Shown piece after piece: positions 20,301 through 28,935 of a stretch of 64,000 nucleotides of DNA; position 1 is the first letter of the stretch, and every line of letters starts with the position of its first letter. Below the pieces are notes generated by a model that ran no database searches, was not told where the DNA came from, and saw only the letters and a list, made by a program, of their open reading frames with translations. The position numbers and the translations under genes are program-made. The stretch spans positions 1,322,501 through 1,386,500 of the forward strand of contig JAINUG010000014.1 of the NCBI GenBank assembly GCA_029706075.1, given 5' to 3'. This DNA comes from Aldrovandia affinis (lineage: Eukaryota > Chordata > Actinopteri > Notacanthiformes > Halosauridae).

Positions 20301-21451
20301 GAAGGTGAGTTCTCTCTACAATTTGAATTGTAATGTTTTATGTCTCGGATATTAAATCATATTGTAATACTGTATCCTGTGATGAGGCTTTCCAAGCTTG
20401 ACAAAAAATAAAGCATTTGGAAGTGATGTCTTAAAATGAAGATACAAAAAGTACATGACAGCTTCCAAATGTATTAAAAGTAACTTAGTGCAGAGGATTC
20501 TGGGAGGTGGGGGGGGGGGTGCTTGACAAATGATCCTGCTCAGATGGTAATTTCTTTCTTTTTTCCCCTCATTACAGTATGTAGACCATATTAAATTCTG
20601 TAGTAAATTTAGAGCTCCGTGCAGATTTCATGTCGTCGGGTGTGATATGTCGGTAAGTCGAATTTTTCTTTCACCATCATACCTTTTGTAAATGCTTTGA
20701 AATGCAAGTCTCCGTGGTGGCGATGGGAAAACATACAGCGTCGTAACCAAACTCTTGTTTCGGGCCTCCTTTTGTTATTTTTGTTTGTTTGTCGTGTTCT
20801 CATCGATCGATGAGGTGGAGAAGGAGAAGATCCACGACCACGAGCGAGCCTGCTCCTACGAGCACCTGAACCTGCTGCTGCACTACATCATGGGCCTGAA
20901 GGTGAACTTGGAGGCCCTGCAGCCCCAAAGCCTGGAGCTGGCAAGCCACAAGGTCAGTTTCACTTTTCTAAATCATTCCATACCCTCCCCCCACACACTT
21001 ATTTGTCTTGATTACTGACTGGATTTGGGCACATTCTGTGGTTCTGTGTGGCTCAGTAGGGTAAAGCATGGGGTTGTGGGTTCGACTCCCATTGGGACCA
21101 TATGTACTGAAAAAAGTATGCATTCACTACTGTAAGGTCACTTTGGATAAAAACGTCTGCTAAATGGCATATATTATTGTCACACGCCACGTGACAATCC
21201 CTGGACGGGAATAGAGCAGTCTGGAAACAGGGAGTGGAGTTTGTCGGTCTACAGACTGGATTTTATTATTTATTTAAAAGTTCTCAGATCCCCGACACGG
21301 GCAGAGAACCAGACCGGGAGTTAAACAAAATAACAAATAAACAAAACTAAATCTGTCTGTCGCCCTCATGGGTTCGGGACACAAAAACAATAAACTTCAA
21401 AACACAACAAACTTGTCACAAAATAAACTTTTACTTTTAATTTTACTTTTG

Positions 21452-21482
<31 letters not shown>

Positions 21483-24400
21483 TTTTCTCCTCGGTCTCCC
21501 ACGCCTTTTCCTTCCTTGTTCCAGCCACCTACTGAAGAGAGCAGAGCAGTTTTAAAGCACACCGATGTGATTAGTAAACACAAGACCGGTGTGTGCGTTG
21601 GCTGCTCTGCCAGTAGGCGTGGCCGCTAATCGCCCTGATCAGCTGCCGAGACCGACGCCTTCCACAATTATTATATTACACTGTCCTACACGCTTCTATT
21701 GTCTTTGTTGTCGTTAAAATAGTACTCTTATAGACGTACTTTATTCCCTCTCTCTTTTGTGGTATTTCAAAAGGTGCACGAGCTGCACCAGTCTCTGCGG
21801 GAGCTGGAGGTGAAGCTGGGGCAGCTGAGCACGCAGACGCCTCCCGTGCAGGGAGCCTGCGGCCCCGGCCCCGGGCCCCTGCCCACCTCCTTCACCCCGG
21901 TGCTGCCCAGCGCGGTGGGCGCCGCCCTGGAGCTGCAGCTGCATGGCGAGAAGACCAAGGTGGCGGAGCTGAGCCGGCGCTGCCAGGACCTGGAGCTGAA
22001 GGTGGGCACGTTCGAGAACATCGTGTGCGTGCTCAACCGCGAGGTGGAGCGCTCGTCCACCACGCTGGACGCCAGCAACCGCCAACACCGCCTGGACCAG
22101 GACAAGATCGAGAGCCTCAGCAACAAGGTACCGGCCTGGGACGCACGTTCAGCCTTGCTTCTTTTTTAGGGGAGCCTCAGCCGATCCTTGGTCCTTTCCC
22201 CTAGTGCTGGAAAAGCAAGACCCCAAATGAACCCCAAAGATTATCGCATGTTGACAACGAGATACTGACTCGAACTAATCAGAAAGCTGTGCTTTTGACA
22301 GCAAAATGTTTTGATTGGGTCAGGTGATCGACACGTTGGTGAGCACGTTGTTGCTCAACCCTTTATGGAATTCATGAAGCCTCACAATCCCTTCACTACT
22401 CTCCACCTATCAGGAGAGTGTATGTTATAGTGGAGGCATTGTGAATAGATGCATCCATATGTTGTGTTCATGGGGGTTCTCTGTCCGTAGTCAATCACTG
22501 TTTAACGATCACCAGAAATTATGTAGGGAATCGTTTTCAGAACATTGTCTATTTGGGATATCAATGTGATCAATTATTTGATATTGAATTATTCTATGGC
22601 TTGAGTATTTGAATAACAGCATCCCACATTTTCTCCCCAAGCACTGATCGAAAGCTCCACATTTTTACTGTTGAAAACATGACTCACTGCACAGAGATTA
22701 ACACTGACTCACACATGGAGGCAAGTCAATTCAAAATATCAGTGCGTTATCTGTTATTTTACACAGGTTTTCTTAGACCAATATATTTTAAGAAGGAATA
22801 TATCTGTGGAACTATTATGTTTTGTGTATTTGAATAATACATGCATACATACACAATAATACATGTAATCGATTTTATGGTCGAATATTCGGATAATCTA
22901 ATATTTGGGGTCAGCCCTGGATCTGACTGCACCTGAAATAAAATAAAATTGAATTGTAAGTATATGATGCTGGTAGGGGTGGGGAGAGGAGCAGAGGTGG
23001 GACACTGCCCGAGGCTCCTGCTGCCTCCCAATTTCTGAGAGGCGTTCAGGACCACGGACAGCTGCCGACGTGCCTACAGGCATGCACAGCCGAGGATGAT
23101 TGGTAATGAGCACAGCTTTTGCTCATTGCCTTTATTAGCATTACATAACTTTGTGTGAGGAAGGCCTGCATGGGCAAACTCTAGAACACCATCCAAGCTT
23201 TTGCCTTTGATTTCCCCCCCTCCCCTTTCCCTTGTTTTATACTGTAGAAAGTGAAATCGCCAATGAATCGCCATTTTGTCTCCCTGTCCACTACCACCCA
23301 CATGCCACTGTGCCACAAGGGATTTAAAAAAAATAATTATATTTTTCAGATTTTACCCCGTTTTTCTCCCAATTTGGTAGCCAATTACCCATGTGCTTAG
23401 TTCAATCCCCCTTCCCTCGTAGTTCACTGCCGTAGTCCTGTGACAGGTTTATGTCCGTGACCATGAGGGTAAAGCACTGATGGTACTCCTGAGGAGAACC
23501 CCGGTTCCTCTTCGAGGCCCATGGTTCAAAAGCCACCTTTTCAGACTCCACTACCACTGAATTCTGTACAGCTAGCTAATTATCATCACCACTGCCTACT
23601 TGTTCATCACCTGCCCCTGCTTACTCCATTTAATATATATTTTTTTAAGTACTAACCTTTTCCTTCCCAGTGTTACAGGTATGTTACGCAGCTGCCTGCA
23701 ATGATGTCTATAGCTGTATTACTGCACTGATCTCTTGTGCGAACTATGATTGTTCCGACCGTGTATTTATGCACATCTTGTAAGTCGCTCTGGATAAGAG
23801 CGTCTGCTAAATGCTCAAAATGTAAAATGTAATGTAATGGTCCAGCCTGCGCGCTCTCTCTCCAGGTGCGGCAGCTGAAGGACCTGACCATCGCGGAGAT
23901 GGAGGGCAGGATGAGGGAGATGTCGGCCGCCACCTTCGACGGGGTCTTCGTCTGGCGGATCTCGGACTTCACGAAGAAGAGGCAGGACGCCATCGCCGGA
24001 CGAGCCCCGGCCATGTTCTCACCAGGTAACCTTTAGTGTTGCATAAGCTAGTAAATGTTTAGCATGTATGCCCTCATTGTGTGTTTTTTAATGTATTATT
24101 GTGAGTATTATTCATACTGTAAGCATAAAATATGTTATCAGGGTAGTTCTTTTCTGGATGCGTGGTGCATTTTGATTTGATTTCACGCGGTCATGGGTCC
24201 CCTCTGCTCTGCAGCGTTTTACACTAGTAAATATGGCTATAAGATGTGTCTGCGGATCTACCTGAACGGGGACGGCACCGGGCGTGGCAGTCACCTGTCC
24301 CTGTTCTTCGTGGTGATGCGGGGACTGAGCGACGCTCTGCTCAAGTGGCCCTTCAACCAGAAGGTGAGTCTCACGGCAGGGTGGCCAAAGCTCCCGTCGT

Positions 24401-24965
24401 CTCTTTACAGGTTTCAAGGGCAAAGATGCTTGTGTGATGAATGCAAGTGCAATGGGACATGCTTTTATTTGTCTTTTAATTTCAAAGTAATATTTTAGTT
24501 CAGGCATGAAAAAGGCTGAAGTTGTGGAAAATGTGTCCAAACATAAAATATTGTTATCTGGGTTGATCCAGTTGCTCTTTGTATTTGAGGCTATTGACTA
24601 TTGCAGTTTAAAAAGCCTTTATTTTAAGGACATTTTCCCCAAAAAGATTTTGAAATGGCAGAACAAAAATGTGAGGATTACGTCTAGGCGTTGCAGCAAG
24701 AAGCCTTCATCACGCCAATGCCCTCGCTTTGTTCCCCCGTGGTCAGGTGACGCTGATGCTGCTGGACCAGAACAACCGCGAGCACGTCATCGACGCCTTC
24801 CGGCCTGATGTCACCTCGTCCTCCTTCCAGCGGCCGGTCAGCGAGATGAACATCGCCAGCGGCTGCCCGCTCTTCTGCCCGCTGTCCAAGCTGGACTCCA
24901 AGAACTCCTACATCCGCGACGACACCATCTTCATCAAGGCCATCGTGGACCTGACGGGCCTGTAG
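17183..24965 (+). CDS. traf2: TRAF2, TNF receptor-associated factor 2, complete coding region in 11 exons
   Basis: Joining the 11 exons gives 1701 nt, 566 residues plus stop, all in phase. RING finger at about 35-73 (CNCCQK, CGHRFCSYC, CSAC); TRAF-type zinc fingers at about 107-227 (for example CPNEGCTWKG then HEGKC); TRAF-N coiled coil at about 275-412 including FENIVCVLNREVER; MATH/TRAF-C domain from DGVFVWRISDF at about 416 to the end, closing with FIKAIVDLTGL. The C-terminal 150 residues are very close to human TRAF2, while TRAF1 lacks the RING and TRAF5 ends differently. Family role: a trimeric cytoplasmic adaptor that binds TNF-receptor tails and TRADD through the MATH domain and cIAP1/2 through the coiled coil, driving NF-kB and JNK signalling. 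Human TRAF2 is 501 residues; the extra length lies mostly in exons 7-8. The Met has A at -3 and G at +4. It may be the a or b teleost copy. Confidence 0.97.
17527..17605 (+). CDS. traf2: TRAF2 coding exon 2 (RING, end)
   Basis: 79 nt encoding SSGPQKCSACIKEDIFEDPT and then SILKQGC. The CSAC pair completes the RING zinc sites. Acceptor CCCCAG, donor GTAAGT at 17606. Confidence 0.93.
17606..18615 (+). other. TRAF2 intron 2
   Basis: Contains a CA/TATATG/GTGTGT microsatellite at 17798-17845 that can fold back on itself, and a poly(A) run near 17920. No other feature seen. Confidence 0.7.
18616..18714 (+). CDS. traf2: TRAF2 coding exon 3 (first zinc finger begins)
   Basis: 99 nt encoding AFPDNAARREVEALAAVCPN and then EGCTWKGNIKEYE. 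AFPDNAARREVE is nearly invariant in TRAF2. Acceptor TTTTTCAG, donor GTACAG. Confidence 0.96.
19067..19228 (+). CDS. traf2: TRAF2 coding exon 4 (TRAF-type zinc fingers)
   Basis: 162 nt, 54 codons: LNHEGKCEFMIIPCPSCKEL and onward through CPERTLNCKYCKEPFHFKSIK. It supplies the His and Cys ligands that close the first TRAF zinc finger and most of the second. Acceptor CCGCAG, donor GTAAAG at 19229. Confidence 0.95.
19229..20229 (+). other. TRAF2 intron 4, nothing recognised
   Basis: A short CACACA run at 19846-19857. Frames in both directions around 19423-19863 look like chance. No exon or repeat family recognised. Confidence 0.65.
20230..20304 (+). CDS. traf2: TRAF2 coding exon 5 (zinc finger)
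   Basis: 75 nt encoding AHDEICPKYPMICEGCAKKK then IPREK. Exon size and phase match the repeated one-finger exons of TRAF genes. Acceptor TTTTTTAG, donor GTGAGT. Confidence 0.96.
20578..20652 (+). CDS. traf2: TRAF2 coding exon 6 (zinc finger)
   Basis: 75 nt encoding YVDHIKFCSKFRAPCRFHVV then GCDMS, the last TRAF-type finger. Acceptor TTACAG, donor GTAAGT at 20653. Confidence 0.95.
20815..20952 (+). CDS. traf2: TRAF2 coding exon 7 (start of coiled coil)
   Basis: 138 nt encoding VEKEKIHDHERACSYEHLNL and onward to LELASHK, phase 0 on both sides. The acceptor is unusual: ATGAG at 20810-20814 after a pyrimidine tract that ends with a 15-base purine-containing stretch. A second in-frame AG at 20819-20820 would drop two residues (VE). 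Donor GTCAGT at 20953. Confidence 0.85.
21041..21177 (+). mobile_element. tRNA-derived SINE, family 2
   Basis: A tRNA-like head GTTCTGTGTGGCTCAGTAGG with box B GGTTCGACTCCCATTGGGAC, then TATGCATTCACTACTGTAAG and the tail GTCTGCTAAATGGCATATAT. It is one of three copies here (also 42923-43073 and 61125-61272). It lies in TRAF2 intron 7 and directly abuts the solo LTR at 21178. Confidence 0.85.
21178..21666 (-). mobile_element. Solo LTR, Gypsy-like, antisense in TRAF2 intron 7
   Basis: 489 bp beginning TGTCACACG and ending CTTCCACA (TG...CA), flanked on both sides by ATTAT, a perfect 5-bp target duplication (21173-21177 and 21667-21671). Read on the minus strand it has TTTAAA, an AATAAA signal (AAATAAATAATAAAATCC) about 110 bases from its end, and a final GTCACGTGGCGTGTGACA, which is LTR-like. 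A CTTT microsatellite at 21455-21484 lies within it. No internal retroviral-type coding region is present. Left flank is AT-rich SINE tail, so the duplication is slightly less secure. Confidence 0.65.
21453..21486. repeat. (CTTT)n microsatellite
   Basis: About seven CTTT units inside the putative solo LTR. Confidence 0.9.
21774..22127 (+). CDS. traf2: TRAF2 coding exon 8 (TRAF-N coiled coil)
   Basis: 354 nt, 118 codons, starting VHELHQSLRELEVKLGQLST. A Pro/Gly-rich stretch (QGACGPGPGPLPTS) of about 30 residues separates two helical parts. The second part has FENIVCVLNREVER and RQHRLDQDKIESLSNK, hallmarks of TRAF2. The exon is very GC-rich. Acceptor AAAAG, donor GTACCG, both weaker than average. 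Confidence 0.93.
22128..23317 (+). other. TRAF2 intron 8, left part
   Basis: AT-rich with no repeat family recognised. The right part holds SINE-like and LINE-derived DNA listed separately. Confidence 0.65.
23330..23450 (-). mobile_element. Partial copy of the 54-kb SINE family
   Basis: TTACCCCGTTTTTCTCCCAA, GTAGCCAATTACCCATGTGC and TTCACTGCCGTAGTCCTGTG appear in the same order as in the full SINE at 54076-54448. The tRNA-like head is missing, so this is 5'-truncated on the minus strand. Confidence 0.65.
23528..23843 (+). mobile_element. L2-like LINE 3' end, next to the TRAF2 exon 9 acceptor
   Basis: Aligns by eye with the complement of 55699-56005: CACCTTTTCAGACTCCACTA, CTAACCTTTTCCTTCCCAGT, CGCAGCTGCCTGCAATGATG, then AAGTCGCTCTGGATAAGAGC and a GTAATGTAATGG tail. 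It ends about 20 bases upstream of the exon 9 splice acceptor. Confidence 0.75.
23866..24025 (+). CDS. traf2: TRAF2 coding exon 9 (end of coiled coil, start of MATH)
   Basis: 160 nt encoding VRQLKDLTIAEMEGRMREMS and then AATFDGVFVWRISDFTKKRQ and on to PAMFSP. The MATH domain starts at DGVFVWRISDF. Acceptor CTCTCTCTCCAG at 23865, donor GTAACC. A LINE-derived 3' tail ends about 20 bases before the acceptor. Confidence 0.96.
24215..24363 (+). CDS. traf2: TRAF2 coding exon 10 (MATH)
   Basis: 149 nt encoding AFYTSKYGYKMCLRIYLNGD then GTGRGSHLSLFFVVMRGLSDALLKWPFNQK. It includes the beta strands that bind receptor tails in TRAF2. Acceptor CTGCAG, donor GTGAGT. Confidence 0.97.
24747..24965 (+). CDS. 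traf2: TRAF2 coding exon 11 (MATH end and stop)
   Basis: 219 nt encoding VTLMLLDQNNREHVIDAFRP, then DVTSSSFQRPVSEMNIASGC and the terminal IFIKAIVDLTGL, stop TAG at 24963-24965. It is almost identical to the human C terminus. Acceptor GGTCAG. Confidence 0.98.
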   Translation: MTLMLLDQNNREHVIDAFRPDVTSSSFQRPVSEMNIASGCPLFCPLSKLDSKNSYIRDDTIFIKAIVDLTGL

Positions 24966-25350
24966 CCCCCCTTCTCGTCTGTGCGTGACAGACCGCTGTC
25001 ACTTGCTACGCAGCGCTTGCTCTTAGCCGCTTTGACCGAGGAGTCGCGTGAGGTGCCACGCGAGGCGCCCGGATGCGTGCCCTCCTCCAGTGCAGTGTTT
25101 GTGCGACGCGTGATTCAAGCTGCCCTCGTAATTGTCCGCCGCGTTCAATGATGCTTCTGTGGCCGCTATAGCTGTGCTTCGGTTCTCCAGTGGGTGGCGG
25201 TATGGCGACATTAAAAAGGCAAGGAGGGTGTGCCCCCTAGAATTATTCAGCAGAAACTGGTAGACTTTGTATCTGTTGCATTGCTGCACACCTGATGCTT
25301 TTCTTGCTTCGAAATTGCACAGTTGTTTGTGCTCCATAGAATGTTCTTCA

Positions 25351-25356
25351 AATAAA
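25351..25356 (+). terminator. Candidate proximal poly(A) signal of TRAF2
   Basis: AATAAA 386 bases after the TRAF2 stop, followed within 20 bases by a T/G-rich stretch (TGTCCTTCTGTGTC). This fits a short 3' UTR form. Which signal is used cannot be told from sequence. Confidence 0.5.
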
Positions 25357-28300
25357 TGTCCTTCTGTGTCAACCTGAGTCAAACAGTGGGAAGGCACAGT
25401 CAGACTTGTGCTAGGAGCTTGTAAAATACTGTTTTCACGGTGGAAAATGTCAGTTTCTCTCTGTCGTTCGAGGTAGGCTCTGCTTATAGTTGTGTAGTAA
25501 TTCATATGCTGCCATTGGAGCAGTCTTCACGGTAAACGGGAGTAAGACTTCATCCACAGCGCGCTCACCGTTCAATGTTCTTTCAAGCTTTGGGCCCCTT
25601 GCACACGCGGACGGAAGAACCTGGCACTTGATACTTTGTGGGCGCCAACTTAATTTTGAGTGCATTTGCATAGACAGACGTGGAGTTATAACAATAAGAC
25701 GATGCGTGTTCATTTGCCCTTTTTCGCGATTAACCTCCGGCCCGGGGTGTCTCGGATTGGTGCGCAACTCAGTCTTCTTGCGTTCCCCCTTTCCGGGGCT
25801 GTGCGTGCCTCTGATCTCAAATCCTGTGTTTGGTTTTTTATTTGGTAATTATTTGTAGTGGTGGACATTGCTTTGAATTCCACGAATCAAAGTACAGTAT
25901 TTGGATTTATTGCGGCCGTGTTGTAGTGTGTGCGGTGTCCGTTCGTTTGTTTTTCCCGACTCCCGAGTCGTTTCGAGGTTTCCCCCTTTTCTGCGATGTT
26001 AGTCTGCATGTTGGATCTGTGGAAGATACCCTCGAGTTAGATACCGATCGTCGTCGTTTCTTTCCCCCGGTGAAAACGTTGAATAACCGAGAGAGAAATT
26101 CCAAAAGCTGCTTCCTGTCGGAAGATTAAATCTTCCCGATCCCAATCCCAATCTTCTGACAGGATCTAAGAGGGATTGGAGAAAATAAATCCAGGTTTGC
26201 TGTTCATGGTGTAACCTTTAGCGCTCTATTATTGGCCTAATAAATGTAGCTACCACCACTTTCATGTGGAGAAGGTCTAATGATAAAGGCCTTGGATGGT
26301 TAGTTGATCGTATTGATTAGGCCTACACAATTTTGTTTGCTCCATAACCTATATGGAAAAGTAAGCTAGCTGAAATTCGTATGCATTGTACGGTTCCCTG
26401 AACGTGGTGAACGAGCTGTAGGCCTTGGCGCGCACTCTCGTGTTCGCCAGCGAGTTTTTCAAAAATCACTGACAACCGCGTTTAAACCCAGTCCGTCTTT
26501 TAAATCAGCCGTGATACATATTGAAACTCTCTGTGCATGGGACGTTTCTCTTGTGAAAATAGCGGATTATTAGCGAAGCTAAACCATATTTGATTTCCTT
26601 TGAGAACCGGGAAGCTTATAAGCACACTGACTCTATGGCGCTTTTTAAGGGGGTTGTGGCTGTATTGCTTATTTTGACGAAACGTAAGCAGATGCGTATG
26701 TGTCATATAACGATAAAGCCTGTGCACTTTAAACAGCCGCCATATGCCGTCAGTATATTACGCTGTATTTGATATTTATTAACGCTATGTCTATTCATTT
26801 ATGATAGATTCTATTAATTAATGATATTGGTACTATCACGCGCCGGTTTAAAAACAGGTCTGGGTTTGTCTGACAACGACAACGAATTCCTTCACAGAAC
26901 GGCTTTCTCGGAGAGAACAGTAAGCGTACAATCTCCTTTTTTTATTTTCCTCCCTGAAATCTTTCATCGTTTGGCTCATCCACTTGGAGGGATGGAAAAT
27001 CTGAGAGGATCTAAAATGTTTGATTTAAAATGTATCGAAGATTTTTCTAAAAATGCTTGTTGGTCCTTTTGGCCCAGATGTATAGCTAAGAATGTTTTGT
27101 AAATATTGTCGCAGGTCACAATACACAATACACAGTACAATATTGGTATTTAATCTGACCTCTGACGCTTTGTAATTAACTTGGAGTAACGGGCATTGAC
27201 TGAAACTAATTCAAAGTTGTTTTTCTGCTGTGTTTTGAAGTGAAAAAGTATAATCTCTATAAATCTCAAGGTCAAAGGTCAAGGCACAAAGGTGACTAGG
27301 TTGAAGACCCGTCTGTCATTCCATGGAGTTGCTATGAAGTGCACTTGCATGTAACGGCCTCTCCTTGAGTAGTAGCGTTTGTTGTTATCGCTTGAAAATG
27401 TGAAATCCCATCTATGATCTTGACCGCATCATTTAACCAGCAAGTTTAGATCTTCATCTTAGGAGTTGTTACATCCTTGTATTTGCATGCCTTGGTGTGC
27501 ATATTATTTGCAAATGTAAACTCGTCTGTAAAGGTGACATTTTGGTTGTTTCGCTGTATGTCACTGAATCTATTGCTTCAATACTAAGGTGACTTGAGTA
27601 GCAGTATAGCTAACCGTACTCATCTGAACTGCATTTAAAGAAAATGTTGTATATTGAAAACGATAGCAATTTTATGTTTTCCTTGTTTGTATAGATATTG
27701 CAATGATTTTATGCCTGTGTTTAGTATGTAATGGAATACGACTATAGTCGGCTAATATTGCTGATAGTTTTTCTAAAATTTTTAGGGGGAAAACGGGTAG
27801 ATCCAGACTGGTTTGCCTGGATAGATGGATAAATAGTCCCCAACTCCATATAAAACGAAATGTGAATGTTCCTGTATTACCTCACTTTTGCCAGACAAAT
27901 GTGATTACTGATTAGTGTTTGTATCAATCATTTGTTTCTTAGTTACCTTAGGTATAGTGTGAAAACACTTCAGTCATTAGGGTCCCCCACATTTCCTTCT
28001 GTGGCAGTGATGGGGCCAGCCTACCCTTGCAATTAGGCAGAAAATTGGGAGAAAATGGGGGGGGGGGTTAGTTACCAGCAGTTAGTTACATTGCTGTACA
28101 TTTTGCAACCTGTAACAGGACATGGGTAGCGGTACCAGATTTTCAATTGCTGATTGGCAGGTTGGTCTGAGCTCTGAATGAACCTCTGGCTTGGTAGAGC
28201 TCGTACCTTCAGTCGGAAGAAAAGGACAAAATGAGAAGCGATTTTATAACTTAAGGCGTGACAAGAAAGTCACATCTAACCATGGTACCACTGGGTCCTT

Positions 28301-28911
28301 TAGGGGCTTGTTTCTTTCATCACTGTATTTCAAATGTACAGTGCCTGTGTTCATTGTTTTATACCTTGCCTTTTGTTGAATACTTTCCAATAACATTTAG
28401 AATTGTTCAGTGTGTTAAATTTGGATGTGACTTCTCAGCTGCCGTGTTATTACCAAGTTTATATATGAAGTGGGAAGAAGGCTTCCGTGCAGAAAAGCGC
28501 TGCGTTTTTGAACCAGCGAGACTAAAACTACTAACAAATTACCTTTTTCTTTTAAACTGTGAATACAAATGTTCAGAGTGTTAAATTGTGTCTGTTCTAT
28601 TATGGAGTATGCCCACTGTTAAATTAATTGTTACCTCATTTAGGATTTTTCTTTGTGCTGCTCTCTACTATGGGTTTGAGCAATTGTGTCGGTGATAATG
28701 TTGAAAACGCTAATTTGCTGTGAATTGTTTTGGTTGCTCTGTTTATCTTGACTGAATGTATGATTTACAAAATGAAAATAGCCTCACAATTCGTTTGAGC
28801 TTTGAATGTAATTGATCTAGTGCTAGATTTTAATCCCTGTTCAGATTGATGCATGGATATAAGGACGGTAGAAAATTGTTGTTAAAGTGTTGATGTTTGA
28901 CTATGTGTTTC

Positions 28912-28917
28912 AATAAA
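28912..28917 (+). terminator. Candidate distal poly(A) signal
   Basis: AATAAA followed by T/G-rich DNA (TTTTTTTGTCTTTCGTGTCC) about 50 bases on. It coincides with the end of the repeat-free tract after TRAF2, so it may end a long 3' UTR form. Confidence 0.3.
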
Positions 28918-28935
28918 CATAATTAATACCATTCG

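Larger units (their letters stand above)
24966..28935 (+). other. TRAF2 3' flank, possible long 3' UTR, no genes seen
   Basis: Nearly 4 kb without any recognisable transposon, SINE tail or microsatellite, in contrast to almost every other stretch here. AT-rich, with AATAAA at 25351, near 26185, near 26239 and at 28912. Small frames in it are not convincing. A perfect DR1 motif lies at 27269-27281. It may be one long 3' UTR ending near 28935, or plain flanking DNA. Confidence 0.4.
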
